From Anagrus nilaparvatae (lineage: Eukaryota; Arthropoda; Insecta; Hymenoptera; Mymaridae), in the NCBI GenBank assembly GCA_022575985.1, contig JAKSXM010000107.1, forward strand, positions 1,612,001-1,676,000: a stretch of 64,000 nucleotides of DNA, in the 5' to 3' direction. The translations under genes and the position numbers were made by a program. Every line of letters starts with the position of its first letter. The stretch's first letter is position 1. Below are positions 23,401 through 30,226 of the stretch, one piece after another. The notes beneath the pieces are model-generated. The model did not search any database, was not told the DNA's origin, and saw only the letters and a list, made by a program, of their open reading frames with translations.

Positions 23401-26082
23401 GTATTATTATTATGTATTAAATTGTCATTATTTTCTTATCTTTTAAATAATACACGTTAGATTTTATAGAAATATTAAATAAAATTAGTATTATACAGTT
23501 GCTCGACCATGCAACATTGACGTAAACTATGTTCAAAAAGTGTTTTAATATAATTTTATTTTTCTCATTAATTGAGATAAACCTGAGGATGGAAAGTTAA
23601 CTTTCCGAAACGCGTCGTTTTTTAACAAAATGATTAAATTGTAAAAAGAAGGAACAATAAAAGATATTTGCATAAAAATATTAAAGTGTTTTATTTATAA
23701 TATTTACAATTGGAGACAAATTCAAAATAATTATGTTAATTTCAGTATTCGAATTAAATTTGGGTAGAATTTGTAGCATTTATTTTTTTCTTATTTTTGA
23801 AGTAACAAGGGAAGTCAAAAGTCTGAATTTAATTTAAAATATAAAATTCAATTTTTATTACACTCTTTGTAAAGCCATATTCCGAAAAAGATGACTCAAA
23901 GAAACGGTTACAAATTTCTGTTAGCTAAAAGATTTTAATATATATATTAGGCCTACAAAACGTATTTTTATCCAAATTATAAACGTTAACATCAATTTAA
24001 AAATTTTTAATTTTGAGAAAATAATGGGGATTTGGTTTATTGTCGAAAATAGTAAGAGATTTAGTGATAAAAAATTGCGGTACAAAATGATGAGGGTTAC
24101 AAAAAAAAAAGATCAACCGAAAGAGGTCAAAAAACAAAGCTACAGCGTTATTTAGAATATCGCATATAAACCACTAACATGGGATCTTCAGTTTCTAAGC
24201 CCAAAAGGCCCATTGAAATAAATAGAGGACGGTCGGAATGAGTTTTTTAAATTAGCGAGGAAGAAAATCAATAAATAAATATAAAATAGTTGGAAAATAG
24301 TATTTTATTTTTCACAATGTTTGATGTTGCAACTCACATTAGTGTATTAGAAAATTTAATATTATAAGCATAAAAATCATTTATAAAATGTTTATCAGTA
24401 ATTTTTTTTTTTAGTGTCACTGAAAACTATGCAGATTTCAGAGCAACTTGATTCTTCGGAAAAGGAATACAATTCTGATACTAGTGAAGATGTTGAGATA
24501 GAAAAAATTTCAAAAAAGAATGGTGCCAGCATGGAGCGCTCAGAAGGTAAGAGCATAAATTTGTAGTATATTATGTTAGGTTTGAATATTATTTAATTGT
24601 TAATTTTCTACAGCTATAACTTATGACTCAGACCATACAAATTTGGAGACTGTAAAAACTCTTGAAAAAGGAAAAGAAAAAGAAATGGTGATGAATAGTA
24701 AGCATATTAAATTTTTTTATTTTAGAGTTTTTTTATATTTAGCATGTTTCATGTCTGTCTGATAATAATGGGTTATGCGGGTAATATAATTAATCATACG
24801 ATTGTATTTTTCTCCCGATAATGCAATCGTTTTTTTAATTTGTGGACCAAAAATATCGATTCAGTGCCCTAAAATATCCTCCAGTAGTATTAACTTTAAT
24901 TGTAAAATAATATTGTATAATTATTGATATTTTTTGAATCATTTTTAGTATCTCAGAAAAAGAAAGATGCCCCAGGAAATGTTCGATCTACTCCAACCAT
25001 TTCAAAATCAGCAGCATCAAGTAAAAAGCAAGACAGCTCTTCCAAAATCGGTATGTTAAAACGAAAAATTTGCAAACGTTTTTTTAATTTGCTTACCAAA
25101 ATTGTCGATTCAGTGCCCTAAAATATCCTCCAGTACTAACTTTAATTGTTAAATAATAAATATAATTAAAAATATTTTTTGAATCTGTTTTAGTTTCTAA
25201 AAAAAATAAAGACGCTCCAGAAAAAGTTTCAACCTCTTCAAAAACAGCAACACCAAGTAAAAATCAAGACAGCTCAGCCAAAGTCGGTATGTTAAAATTA
25301 TTTGTACTTTATTTGTATATGCATAGATATTAAATGTACATATTTTAAATTTTCAGGTCAATCATCCAAGCAAGATAAATTGAATAAAAAAATGATGTAT
25401 GAAATAATAAAATTAAAAAAACAACACAAATCTGCAGAAGCATCCACATCACGCGCTAATCCTATTCTGGAAATTCATGGGCCGAACACTAATAAATTAC
25501 CACCTTTGCCCATACGAGATCAAGATGGTATAGAGAAGTTGGAAGAAACTTTGCAAAACAGAAGGGTCAGAGACATCGCTAAAGCTCAAATAGTAAGAAT
25601 CAAATTTTTTTTTAGTTTTGCAATTTACAATATATTGACAATTGTTTTTAAAATTTTTTAAGACTGAGCTGATGCTGCATTATGGAGGTGAGACAAGAAA
25701 AGATATGATTTCTAATATCTTCGATGCATTATATACGAAAAGATGCTTGTATCGTATTTACAGTTGGTCAGGTGGTTCCAGGACTCCAGGCATAAAAAGA
25801 AAATTGCCATTAGGGAAATTATTTGCTGTTAATCACGTTTATAGTAAGAAAATAAAATATTTTTATATTTTTTAAATATTTTTTCAATTATTAAAATGTA
25901 CGATTATTTTGTAGCAACTGCAGCATCACGTAAAGTTCAATGGTGGTTTTGTTTCTGTGGAGTCCTGCAAAAAACTAGCAATGGACTACATGCAACGAGT
26001 GTGCGATCGTCCTGACGAAATTTTCTCTGATGAAGAGGAAGTCGATTCCTCAAGTGAAGATGACGACGAAGATGACAGTTAA
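20313..26082 (+). CDS. DUF4806-domain-like host gene, eight exons visible, 5' end missing
   Basis: Exons: 20313-20498, 24415-24546, 24614-24697, 24949-25050, 25194-25286, 25357-25592, 25663-25843 and 25915-26082. The introns up to exon 6 are phase 1, with GT..AG borders that keep one frame. The N-terminal visible exon reads K-R-A-R-E-V-Y-Q-K-L-S-S-G; the middle is low-complexity, rich in S, K, E and D. The C-terminal part (L-P-P-L-P..L-E-E-T-L..H-Y-G-G-E..Y-S-W-S-G-G) fits the insect DUF4806 domain. The last exon in the likely frame ends in an acidic tail. Many basic residues make a nuclear role plausible, but function is unknown. The gene is interrupted by a PLE in its second visible intron. 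The join between the last two exons is uncertain. Confidence 0.7.
20686..20729 (-). ncRNA. Hammerhead-ribozyme-like motif of PLE 2 (left tail)
   Basis: On the minus strand: stem I AAAC with GUUU, core CUGAAGA, one unpaired U, stem II GGAAAG/CUUUCC with loop UUAA, GAAA, the self-complementary ACGCGU that can form stem III between two molecules, then C as the cleavage base. The unpaired base before stem II departs from the textbook core, but the same layout occurs in all PLE motifs of this window. Confidence 0.7.
21016..23106 (-). CDS. Penelope-like reverse transcriptase with GIY-YIG endonuclease
   Basis: Counting from the first ATG (23106) the product is 696 residues; the frame stays open to 23217 only because it reads into the inverted tail repeats, so that extension is an artefact. 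The reverse-transcriptase domain takes most of the protein, with the catalytic Y-V-D-D box coded at about 21944-21955 and a G-L-A-M-G-N-P-L-S box before it. The C-terminal GIY-YIG domain starts with G-V-Y and continues with K-Y-Y-I-G-Q-T-G-R (about 21285-21350). RT copies the element RNA at a nick made by the endonuclease. There is no stop or frameshift, so the enzyme may be functional, but the 5' end of the element, including any upstream ORF, is missing. Confidence 0.9.
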   Translation of the reverse strand: MKNIIKNKDKKFHKLYNKQNSNETIKNVHNFYPRVVNLTNIKFSKKEINLLNKGLEYNLPEFNNKFKEIINLESTIKGISSPITQNEIRNIINKKIDRKTNNTTKIRNSKKYRKFKEDMNTIKSIKNKLQNNNAITCKADKGNTIVIIGNSEHLQKTYNFISENNIIKLNDNPTEKYVKEINEAINSCINLINKKDSFKYKQIKALAPIFNGLIKLHKNNKPIRPLINYKTAPSYKIAQFIHRIIVNSLKIDKQSNYSIKNNIEFINNIKNQKINFNYKLTTFDISNMYTNIPIDEALKILKSRLESSKILNKTKIDELIKITKIILKQNYFTFNNEYFLQKDGLAMGNPLSCLLADLYIKNFENTNVFTNTNPHQKNIISYNRYVDDIFIIYNGTTRQIESFKNYINKFNKKIQFTSEIETDNSINFLDIKITKNNDKLKFSIYRKPTTTDTVIHNDSHHPKNQKLAAFNSLIHRALSIPMEIEDFNHEINIIKQIAKNNGYNIKLINQLIEKHKNKNNNSNATSQNSCKTKYIGSLYTTETSNILSNVTKKYDIRIGFRTNNKLKKHLNFKKKRKKNETDFIHESGVYKINCLYYNKYYIGQTGRSFSKRFVEHKPKITSDLSKNTNFGMHLINENHDCKDIYKHLTPIHFCKKGKYMDTLEEFEIYKNTKIDKDNMLNDKLMFNKNILYDKLL
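23141..23185. repeat. Four 11-bp repeats at the PLE inverted junction
   Basis: ATATATGGAAA repeated head to tail, exactly where the inverted tail joins the 5' truncated main copy. The matching place in the left tail (near 21130) has only one copy. Confidence 0.85.
23579..23620 (+). ncRNA. Hammerhead-ribozyme-like motif of PLE 2 (right tail)
   Basis: Same motif as 20686-20729 in the opposite direction, with CUGAGGA in place of CUGAAGA: the only change falls at N7, the core position that is free to vary. CUGAGGA at 23583-23589, GAAA at 23607-23610, cleavage base C at 23616. Confidence 0.7.
23699..24414. other. Intron of the DUF4806-like gene, right of the PLE
   Basis: AT-rich. A possible small phase-1 exon follows an acceptor at 24188-24191 and reads V-S-K-P-K-R-P-I-E-I before a TGA; its start resembles the duplicated V-S-K exons at 24949 and 25194. 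It could be an alternative terminal exon or a decayed copy. Confidence 0.3.
24415..24546 (+). CDS. Exon of the DUF4806-like gene (acidic, S/E-rich)
   Basis: 132 bases, phase 1 on both sides, acceptor TTTTTTTTTTAG, donor GAAG/GTAAGA. It codes V-S-L-K-T-M-Q-I-S-E and a run rich in S, D and E; probably disordered linker. Confidence 0.65.
24614..24697 (+). CDS. Exon of the DUF4806-like gene (84 bases)
   Basis: Phase 1 on both sides, acceptor TTTTCTACAG, donor ATA/GTAAGC. It codes A-I-T-Y-D-S-D-H-T-N and a lysine/glutamate-rich run; likely linker. Confidence 0.6.
24949..25050 (+). CDS. Duplicated exon copy 1 of the DUF4806-like gene
   Basis: 102 bases, phase 1 on both sides, donor ATCG/GTATGT. 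It codes I-S-Q-K-K-K-D-A-P-G and ends K-K-Q-D-S-S-S-K-I. It is a tandem duplicate of the exon at 25194-25286, and the upstream intron halves match as well (AGTGCCCTAAAATATCCTCC at about 24861 and 25110). Confidence 0.7.
25194..25286 (+). CDS. Duplicated exon copy 2 of the DUF4806-like gene
   Basis: 93 bases, phase 1 on both sides, donor GTCG/GTATGT. It codes V-S-K-K-N-K-D-A-P-E and ends K-N-Q-D-S-S-A-K-V, parallel to the exon at 24949-25050. The duplicated unit covers about 24829-25078 and 25079-25300, exon plus intron. Symmetric phase means either copy could be skipped without a frameshift. Confidence 0.7.
25357..25592 (+). CDS. Exon of the DUF4806-like gene (start of the domain)
   Basis: 236 bases, phase 1 in, phase 0 out; acceptor TTTTCAG, donor ATA/GTAAGA. 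It codes a lysine-rich helix and then L-P-P-L-P-I-R-D-Q-D-G, followed by I-E-K-L-E-E-T-L, the typical entry of DUF4806. Confidence 0.75.
25663..25843 (+). CDS. Exon of the DUF4806-like gene (core of the domain)
   Basis: Phase 0 in; acceptor TTTTTTAAG. It codes T-E-L-M-L-H-Y-G-G-E, a helix I-S-N-I-F-D-A-L-Y, and Y-S-W-S-G-G, the tryptophan/glycine core of DUF4806. With the strong donor at 25844 (A/GTAAGA) the exon ends in phase 1, which forces the last exon into a frame with an early TGA at 26013-26015; a weaker donor after CAC at 25836 (GTTTAT) would end it in phase 0 and open the long acidic frame. Confidence 0.65.
25915..26082 (+). CDS. Last exon of the DUF4806-like gene (acidic tail)
   Basis: After the acceptor TTTTGTAG, the frame beginning Q-L-Q-H-H-V-K-F codes 55 residues, ends S-S-E-D-D-D-E-D-D-S and stops at TAA 26080-26082. 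The rest of the DUF4806 helix (K-K-L-A-M-D-Y-M-Q-R) and an acidic tail make this the likely frame. It needs phase 0 from the previous exon; see there. Confidence 0.6.
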   Translation, partial: QLQHHVKFNGGFVSVESCKKLAMDYMQRVCDRPDEIFSDEEEVDSSSEDDDEDDS

Positions 26083-26401
26083 TCATAAAATTTAAATAAA
26101 AATGCATATTTAGATAGCTTAATTAGCAGATTTAAAAAAAATTTTTTTTAATATTTGTTCTTATAAAAATTTTAAAATCATTTCTTATTTTGTCTTTCGT
26201 TCATATTTTAATTATTTTTAAAGAATTCGATTATATTTTTAAGACTGTTAAAAAAGATAGAATTCAAATTTCTTTTAGTTCCATAATTTATTCCATAATT
26301 TTTCTTTTTTAGATAGCATGATTAGTAGTTAAAAAACAAATTTTGTATCATTTGTTCTTAGGGAAAGTTTAGATCATTAATTAGATGCTCTTCTTATACT
26401 T

Positions 26402-26532
26402 CCCGATCAGAATCAATCTCGGCATGAGGCGCGTCGTTACCGAGGCACTTGCTAGTTCTAGGTTCAATCTAGGTAGACCTAGCAAGTGCCTCACTAATGC
26501 CACGCCACATGCCGAGGTTGATTCTGATCGGG
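26402..26532. mobile_element. 131-bp hairpin element (MITE-like)
   Basis: The ends CCCGATCAGAATCAATCTCG and its complement near 26513-26532 pair, and an inner stem GAGGCACTTGCTAG/CTAGCAAGTGCCTC closes around 26442-26491. Much GC-richer than its surroundings, so it is a distinct insertion. It lies about 320 bases after the host gene stop codon, possibly in its 3' untranslated region. No clear target duplication. Confidence 0.75.
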
Positions 26533-27246
26533 TTCTTACTTCTTATGCTGCTTAGCGGAAAATTCAAACTAATTTTATTAAATTCTCTTATTTTTTTATT
26601 TTACATACAGAATAATATTGATTTTTTTAAATTAAGTTAATAATCAATCAAATAAATCATGCAAATTTATTTTTATATAATTTTGTACGTAATTATTAGT
26701 ATAATAAAAAGCAGTAGAAAGTTAGATTATGTTATTCAGCAATCGTAGATTTAATTGTAATGTTTAATAAAAAAGATGTTTTTATTGTTATTCAAGTTTA
26801 CTCTTTAAAAATTAAATTATTTAACGAAGAAATTTAATTCTAAATGTAGAATTCATATAAAAAAAGAAAAAAATTGAATTTTTTACGCTAAGAAGTAAAA
26901 AAGATAAGAAGCGCATCTAAATAAACGCACCCTTATAATCATTTTAAAATCATTTTTTATATTGTCTAGAATTTGGTTATATTTTTAAGATTGTTTAAAA
27001 AGATATAATTCAATTTTCTTTTAATTATAGAATTATTATAAATAATAATCATATTTTTTTGTATAAGAATAATATTCTTTTAATTTATCTTTTTTTCTTT
27101 AATAAAATTAGTTTTAAAAAAATATCAATTGAAGTTTTTATTTATCACAAAATGTAATGATTATTCCTTTTTTATTCATATTTATATTAAATCATTAAGT
27201 TTTACATTAAATTTAAAGTTTTCTGAATAAATAAATTGTCTCTTAG
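26533..27246. other. AT-rich non-coding stretch
   Basis: Nothing recognised beyond possible poly(A) signals for the upstream gene. Confidence 0.5.
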
Positions 27247-27250
27247 AATT

Positions 27251-27391
27251 CGCTCCGAGTCCGATCTGAATACGAATATTTGTCTCATTTCGTATTCTAT
27301 TCGGATTCTTCTCGTATCCGACACGAGATCGGTCGGACTCGTCTCGGATTCAATCGGACTCGACTCGGATTCGTGCCGAATTATTTGTGCT
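27251..27391. repeat. CpG-rich TCGGACTC/TCGGATTC repeat block
   Basis: About 140 bases made of degenerate 8-11-base words around TCCGA, CGGATTC and CGGACTCG on both strands, in AT-rich surroundings. It looks like a diverged minisatellite or a clustered binding-site array. No frame. Confidence 0.6.
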
Positions 27392-27969
27392 TATTGGGTA
27401 TGTCATTGACCCAGCTGGTTGCTTAAACACGGGGTCTATTTTATTTCCTTAAGTTTTAAAAATATTATATCAACTATTATCTTTTGTTAATTAAAATTAA
27501 AAAGCAAATTTTAATAAATAAATGTTTAAAATACATGATTATACAAGTGTGTAGTTCATCTGTTGTTTACTATACTTTATTCTTATTATAGGTATTTTAT
27601 ATTAAAAATACAAGAAAAAAGAAGTGAAGAGGGAGTTAAGAAATAGGTATAGTTATACCTATAAGAATTCTATTAAAACACGCGCGATTTAAACTTAGTT
27701 TTAGCGATTTTCAAATTATTGAAAATTAATTCGATCAAAATGATACTATTATCAAAAATAGAATTTGCATTATCGAAATTACCTTACCTTGCAAACTTGT
27801 GATAAATGTAAATTATTAATTATCCATCAATAAATTTGATATTTTTTTAATTGGGATAATAAAATATAGGATTTCCCTGATCCAATGCAACAATATTTAA
27901 CTCCAATTATTAATTTTAAAGTATATTTTTCAATAAATAAAGATACAGCTGGGTATAAGAAAGTGACTT
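27392..27969. other. AT-rich non-coding stretch
   Basis: No gene or defined element seen. The 71-residue frame at 27885-28100 has no support and runs into a repeat. Confidence 0.5.
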
Positions 27970-28265
27970 CTGATCGAAAACCGGCTCCTATACGGTATTT
28001 ATGGGTGAAAATTCAAATTTCAAAATTGAAAAAGTCAATTCTAACTTATATGAATAGTATATTAAATATCAAGGGCGTAAAAGTTTTGGCACTAGCGTGA
28101 GCACTAGCACGAGTGCTCGGCGAAGCCGGGCACGAGTGATATGTGTTCACGCTCGTGTCTAAAGTATTTCGCCCATGGTGCTTACACTATTTTTTGCCCA
28201 CCTAGGCGTAGAACGAGTTCAGAAAATTCTTTATACACGAGTTTTACGCCCGGGAGGGCAAAAAA
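27970..28265 (+). repeat. Interspersed repeat, copy 1 (inverse of 42614-42895)
   Basis: Near-identical, in opposite direction, to 42614-42895. The core (about 28055-28260) is rich in GC, with an internal palindrome GAGCACTAGCACGAGTGCTC and a boundary CCCGGGAGGGC before an A run. No coding capacity; probably a non-autonomous transposon. Confidence 0.8.
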
Positions 28266-28883
28266 ACATTTTATTAAATTTTAAAATTTTAAAATTTATT
28301 CTAATACGATAAAAACAAATGTTCACTTTTTTTTTGTTTTATTTTTTGTTTTTGTTTTTAGTGTAATATGTATGATGTGTGTATGTAATAAGTTGTGTAT
28401 TTATAACATGAATTCACTCTATGAATTTTGAAATTTTCATATTATATTTATGTATGTATGTATCTATATGTATGTACAATGAAAAATATTTGGATATACC
28501 TTACACCAACATACATTTTAAACTTTTAATCTAAAATTATTTATATTGTTTAAAATTTTTTTTTTTTTTTTTTTAACTTTTAACGTTATTGAAGTGCTAA
28601 AATTTAAAAATAAGGATTCTCATTATATTTTCCTTTCTTTCTTTTAATTTTTTAATAACACGCTTTTTTCAGTGTACATGGTCCTCTCTGCGGGAGATTT
28701 AAAAACCACTTTTAATAACAGATTCCTTATAAATGCATCTGTGTATATAACGGTTAATTTATGTTAATACTTTTACTGTTTTTACTCATAGACTTGTTTC
28801 TATAATTTTACTTTTTAAATTAATTTAAGTAATTGATCGACCTTTTTGGGCTTAATTAAATAAAAATTCTTTTATTTATTTAT
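28266..28883. other. AT-rich spacer with a TATG-type microsatellite
   Basis: ATGTATGTATGTATCTATATGTATGTAC at about 28449-28478. Nothing else is recognised. Confidence 0.5.
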
Positions 28884-28926
28884 TTAGCAACGTTTCGTTG
28901 GTATACCACCAACCTCGTCAGGCTAA
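28884..28926 (-). ncRNA. Hammerhead-ribozyme-like motif of PLE 3
   Basis: On the minus strand: stem I UUUAGC paired with GCUAAA (6 bp), core CUGACGA, one unpaired G, stem II GUUGGU/ACCAAC, GAAA, palindrome ACGU, then U as the cleavage base. This is the best-formed of the motifs in the window. No PLE reading frame is visible nearby, so it is probably a solo terminal repeat or a truncated copy. Confidence 0.65.
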
Positions 28927-29838
28927 AAATTTATTAACAATTAACATTTTTACAAAAATTTACAATTGTATCGCTATATCTAGTATCTCTTACCATATAA
29001 ACATTTAAATTTAAAGCAAAGAATTATTTTATTCTTTACTGAGTACCAGTTCTTATAATACCAAATGGACTTTAAATAAAATAAAGTAACATTGTCGACG
29101 TTTTTTAATTACGAAAGAAAATAATATAAACAAAATCTAAAAAAAGGAATCGAATTATTTTAACGTTCAATTTTTTTGATAGAAACATTATTAGTCATCC
29201 AGACCTTTTCTAAAAAAAATTTTTTTTAATTTAGTTTTTTTATTTCTATTATTCTTATCGGTATAAACAAAAAAAAAATTTTTTTAAATTACAAATATAT
29301 ACCCTACATTAAAATTTTTCAGCATGCTGTTATTTTTTTCCGTTTAAAAAATTTTTTTTATCAAATTACATTAATTATTTTTTTATGAAAAAAATTTTTT
29401 TCTATTTTTATTAAAAAAAACCATTTTCAATATTATTTTAGATATTTTTTAATATAATACATGTTAGTGTTAAAACTAACATTTTCGTTTGATTTTATAC
29501 TGAATTAATCTTTAATAATTTATATTTAAATTTCTTATTAAATCTATTTAAAATTGTGAATAAAACCGCGTATTTGTCGCTACTTGTATTTTATAAGAAT
29601 AAATATATCTGTATGTATGCGTTGCTACTCGGCAAAAGTCCGCGCTTTTCTCCTTCTTCCCGTTCGAGCTCTCATACCGAACGGACGTGCCGGTAACGCT
29701 CTTTAATTGAATGTATATGAATTTACTATCTAAAGCAAATGTTTTACAATAAAAACGCGAGTTATGTTAAATTCAGAACAGTGTTTTATTCTTTATTAAT
29801 TCCTCACTTTTACAATTAAATCCTTCAAAAACAATACA
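28927..29838. other. AT-rich DNA with an LTR-like segment
   Basis: At 29462 the sequence TGTTAGTGTTAAAACTAACA is palindromic, like the start of some LTRs. It is followed by a TATA-like stretch, a CpG-rich segment (29625-29700) and AATAAA at about 29749. It could be a plus-strand LTR, but no second copy is in the window. 28927-29461 is plain AT-rich DNA. Confidence 0.3.
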
Positions 29839-30209
29839 TTAAAAATGTGTATGAATATAAATGAATTCCAACTCTGACATTTGTCCTGTGCTCCTAAGGA
29901 AAACCGTGAAAAACCTTGGAGAGAGTGGCCTTGCACAAGTGGTATTTAGGAGCATCGTGGTGAAACCTTTTTCGCTTTCCAGACGACTGTGTTTGTTAAT
30001 CATTGAATTTTCAAAATTTTTCTTAATTCTTTTCTTGCCTAGATTCTTCTTATAAATAAATTGTTCATTTTTTTCACCTTTTTTAAATAACTTAACATTC
30101 AAATAACTTAAGACTGTCTTTAATTTCTTATAAATTAACGTTTCTGTCATTAATATCTTGGTTTATATTTTCATTTTAAATTTTATCCAATACACTGAGT
30201 TGGCGAAAA
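29839..30209 (-). other. Leader-like segment after the LTR primer site
   Basis: If the LTR at 30227-32542 acts as a 5' LTR on the minus strand, this would be the untranslated leader or the start of gag. A 103-residue frame (29839-30150) exists, but it has no gag motif. The stretch 29870-29990 is GC-richer than its surroundings. Confidence 0.3.
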
Positions 30210-30226
30210 AACCACACTGTCACCAA
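30210..30226 (-). promoter_or_regulatory. Putative tRNA primer-binding site
   Basis: On the minus strand TTGGTGACAGTGTGG directly follows the LTR end TTACA, resembling the TGG-starting primer sites of insect gypsy elements. Confidence 0.5.

Larger units (their letters stand above)
20609..23698 (-). mobile_element. Penelope-like element 2, with inverted 3' tail
   Basis: A 3.09-kb insertion in the intron after the first visible exon of the host gene. Its 3' part (end of the GIY-YIG frame, untranslated tail, hammerhead-like motif, outer end) occurs twice: on the minus strand at 20609-21130 and, inverted, on the plus strand at about 23181-23698. The inverted tail is fused to the 5' truncated end of the main copy through four copies of an 11-bp unit (ATATATGGAAA) at about 23141-23185, which is single in the left copy. 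Inverted or tandem partial copies with such terminal repeats are typical of PLE integration. The two tails are almost identical, so the insertion is young. Confidence 0.85.

Noticed and set aside
27885..28100. 71-residue plus-strand frame as a gene
   Set aside because: No motif, and its end lies in an interspersed repeat.
29839..30150. A gag protein on the minus strand
   Set aside because: No zinc knuckle or capsid motif is visible; only the position after a putative primer site suggests it, so it is kept as a leader-like segment.
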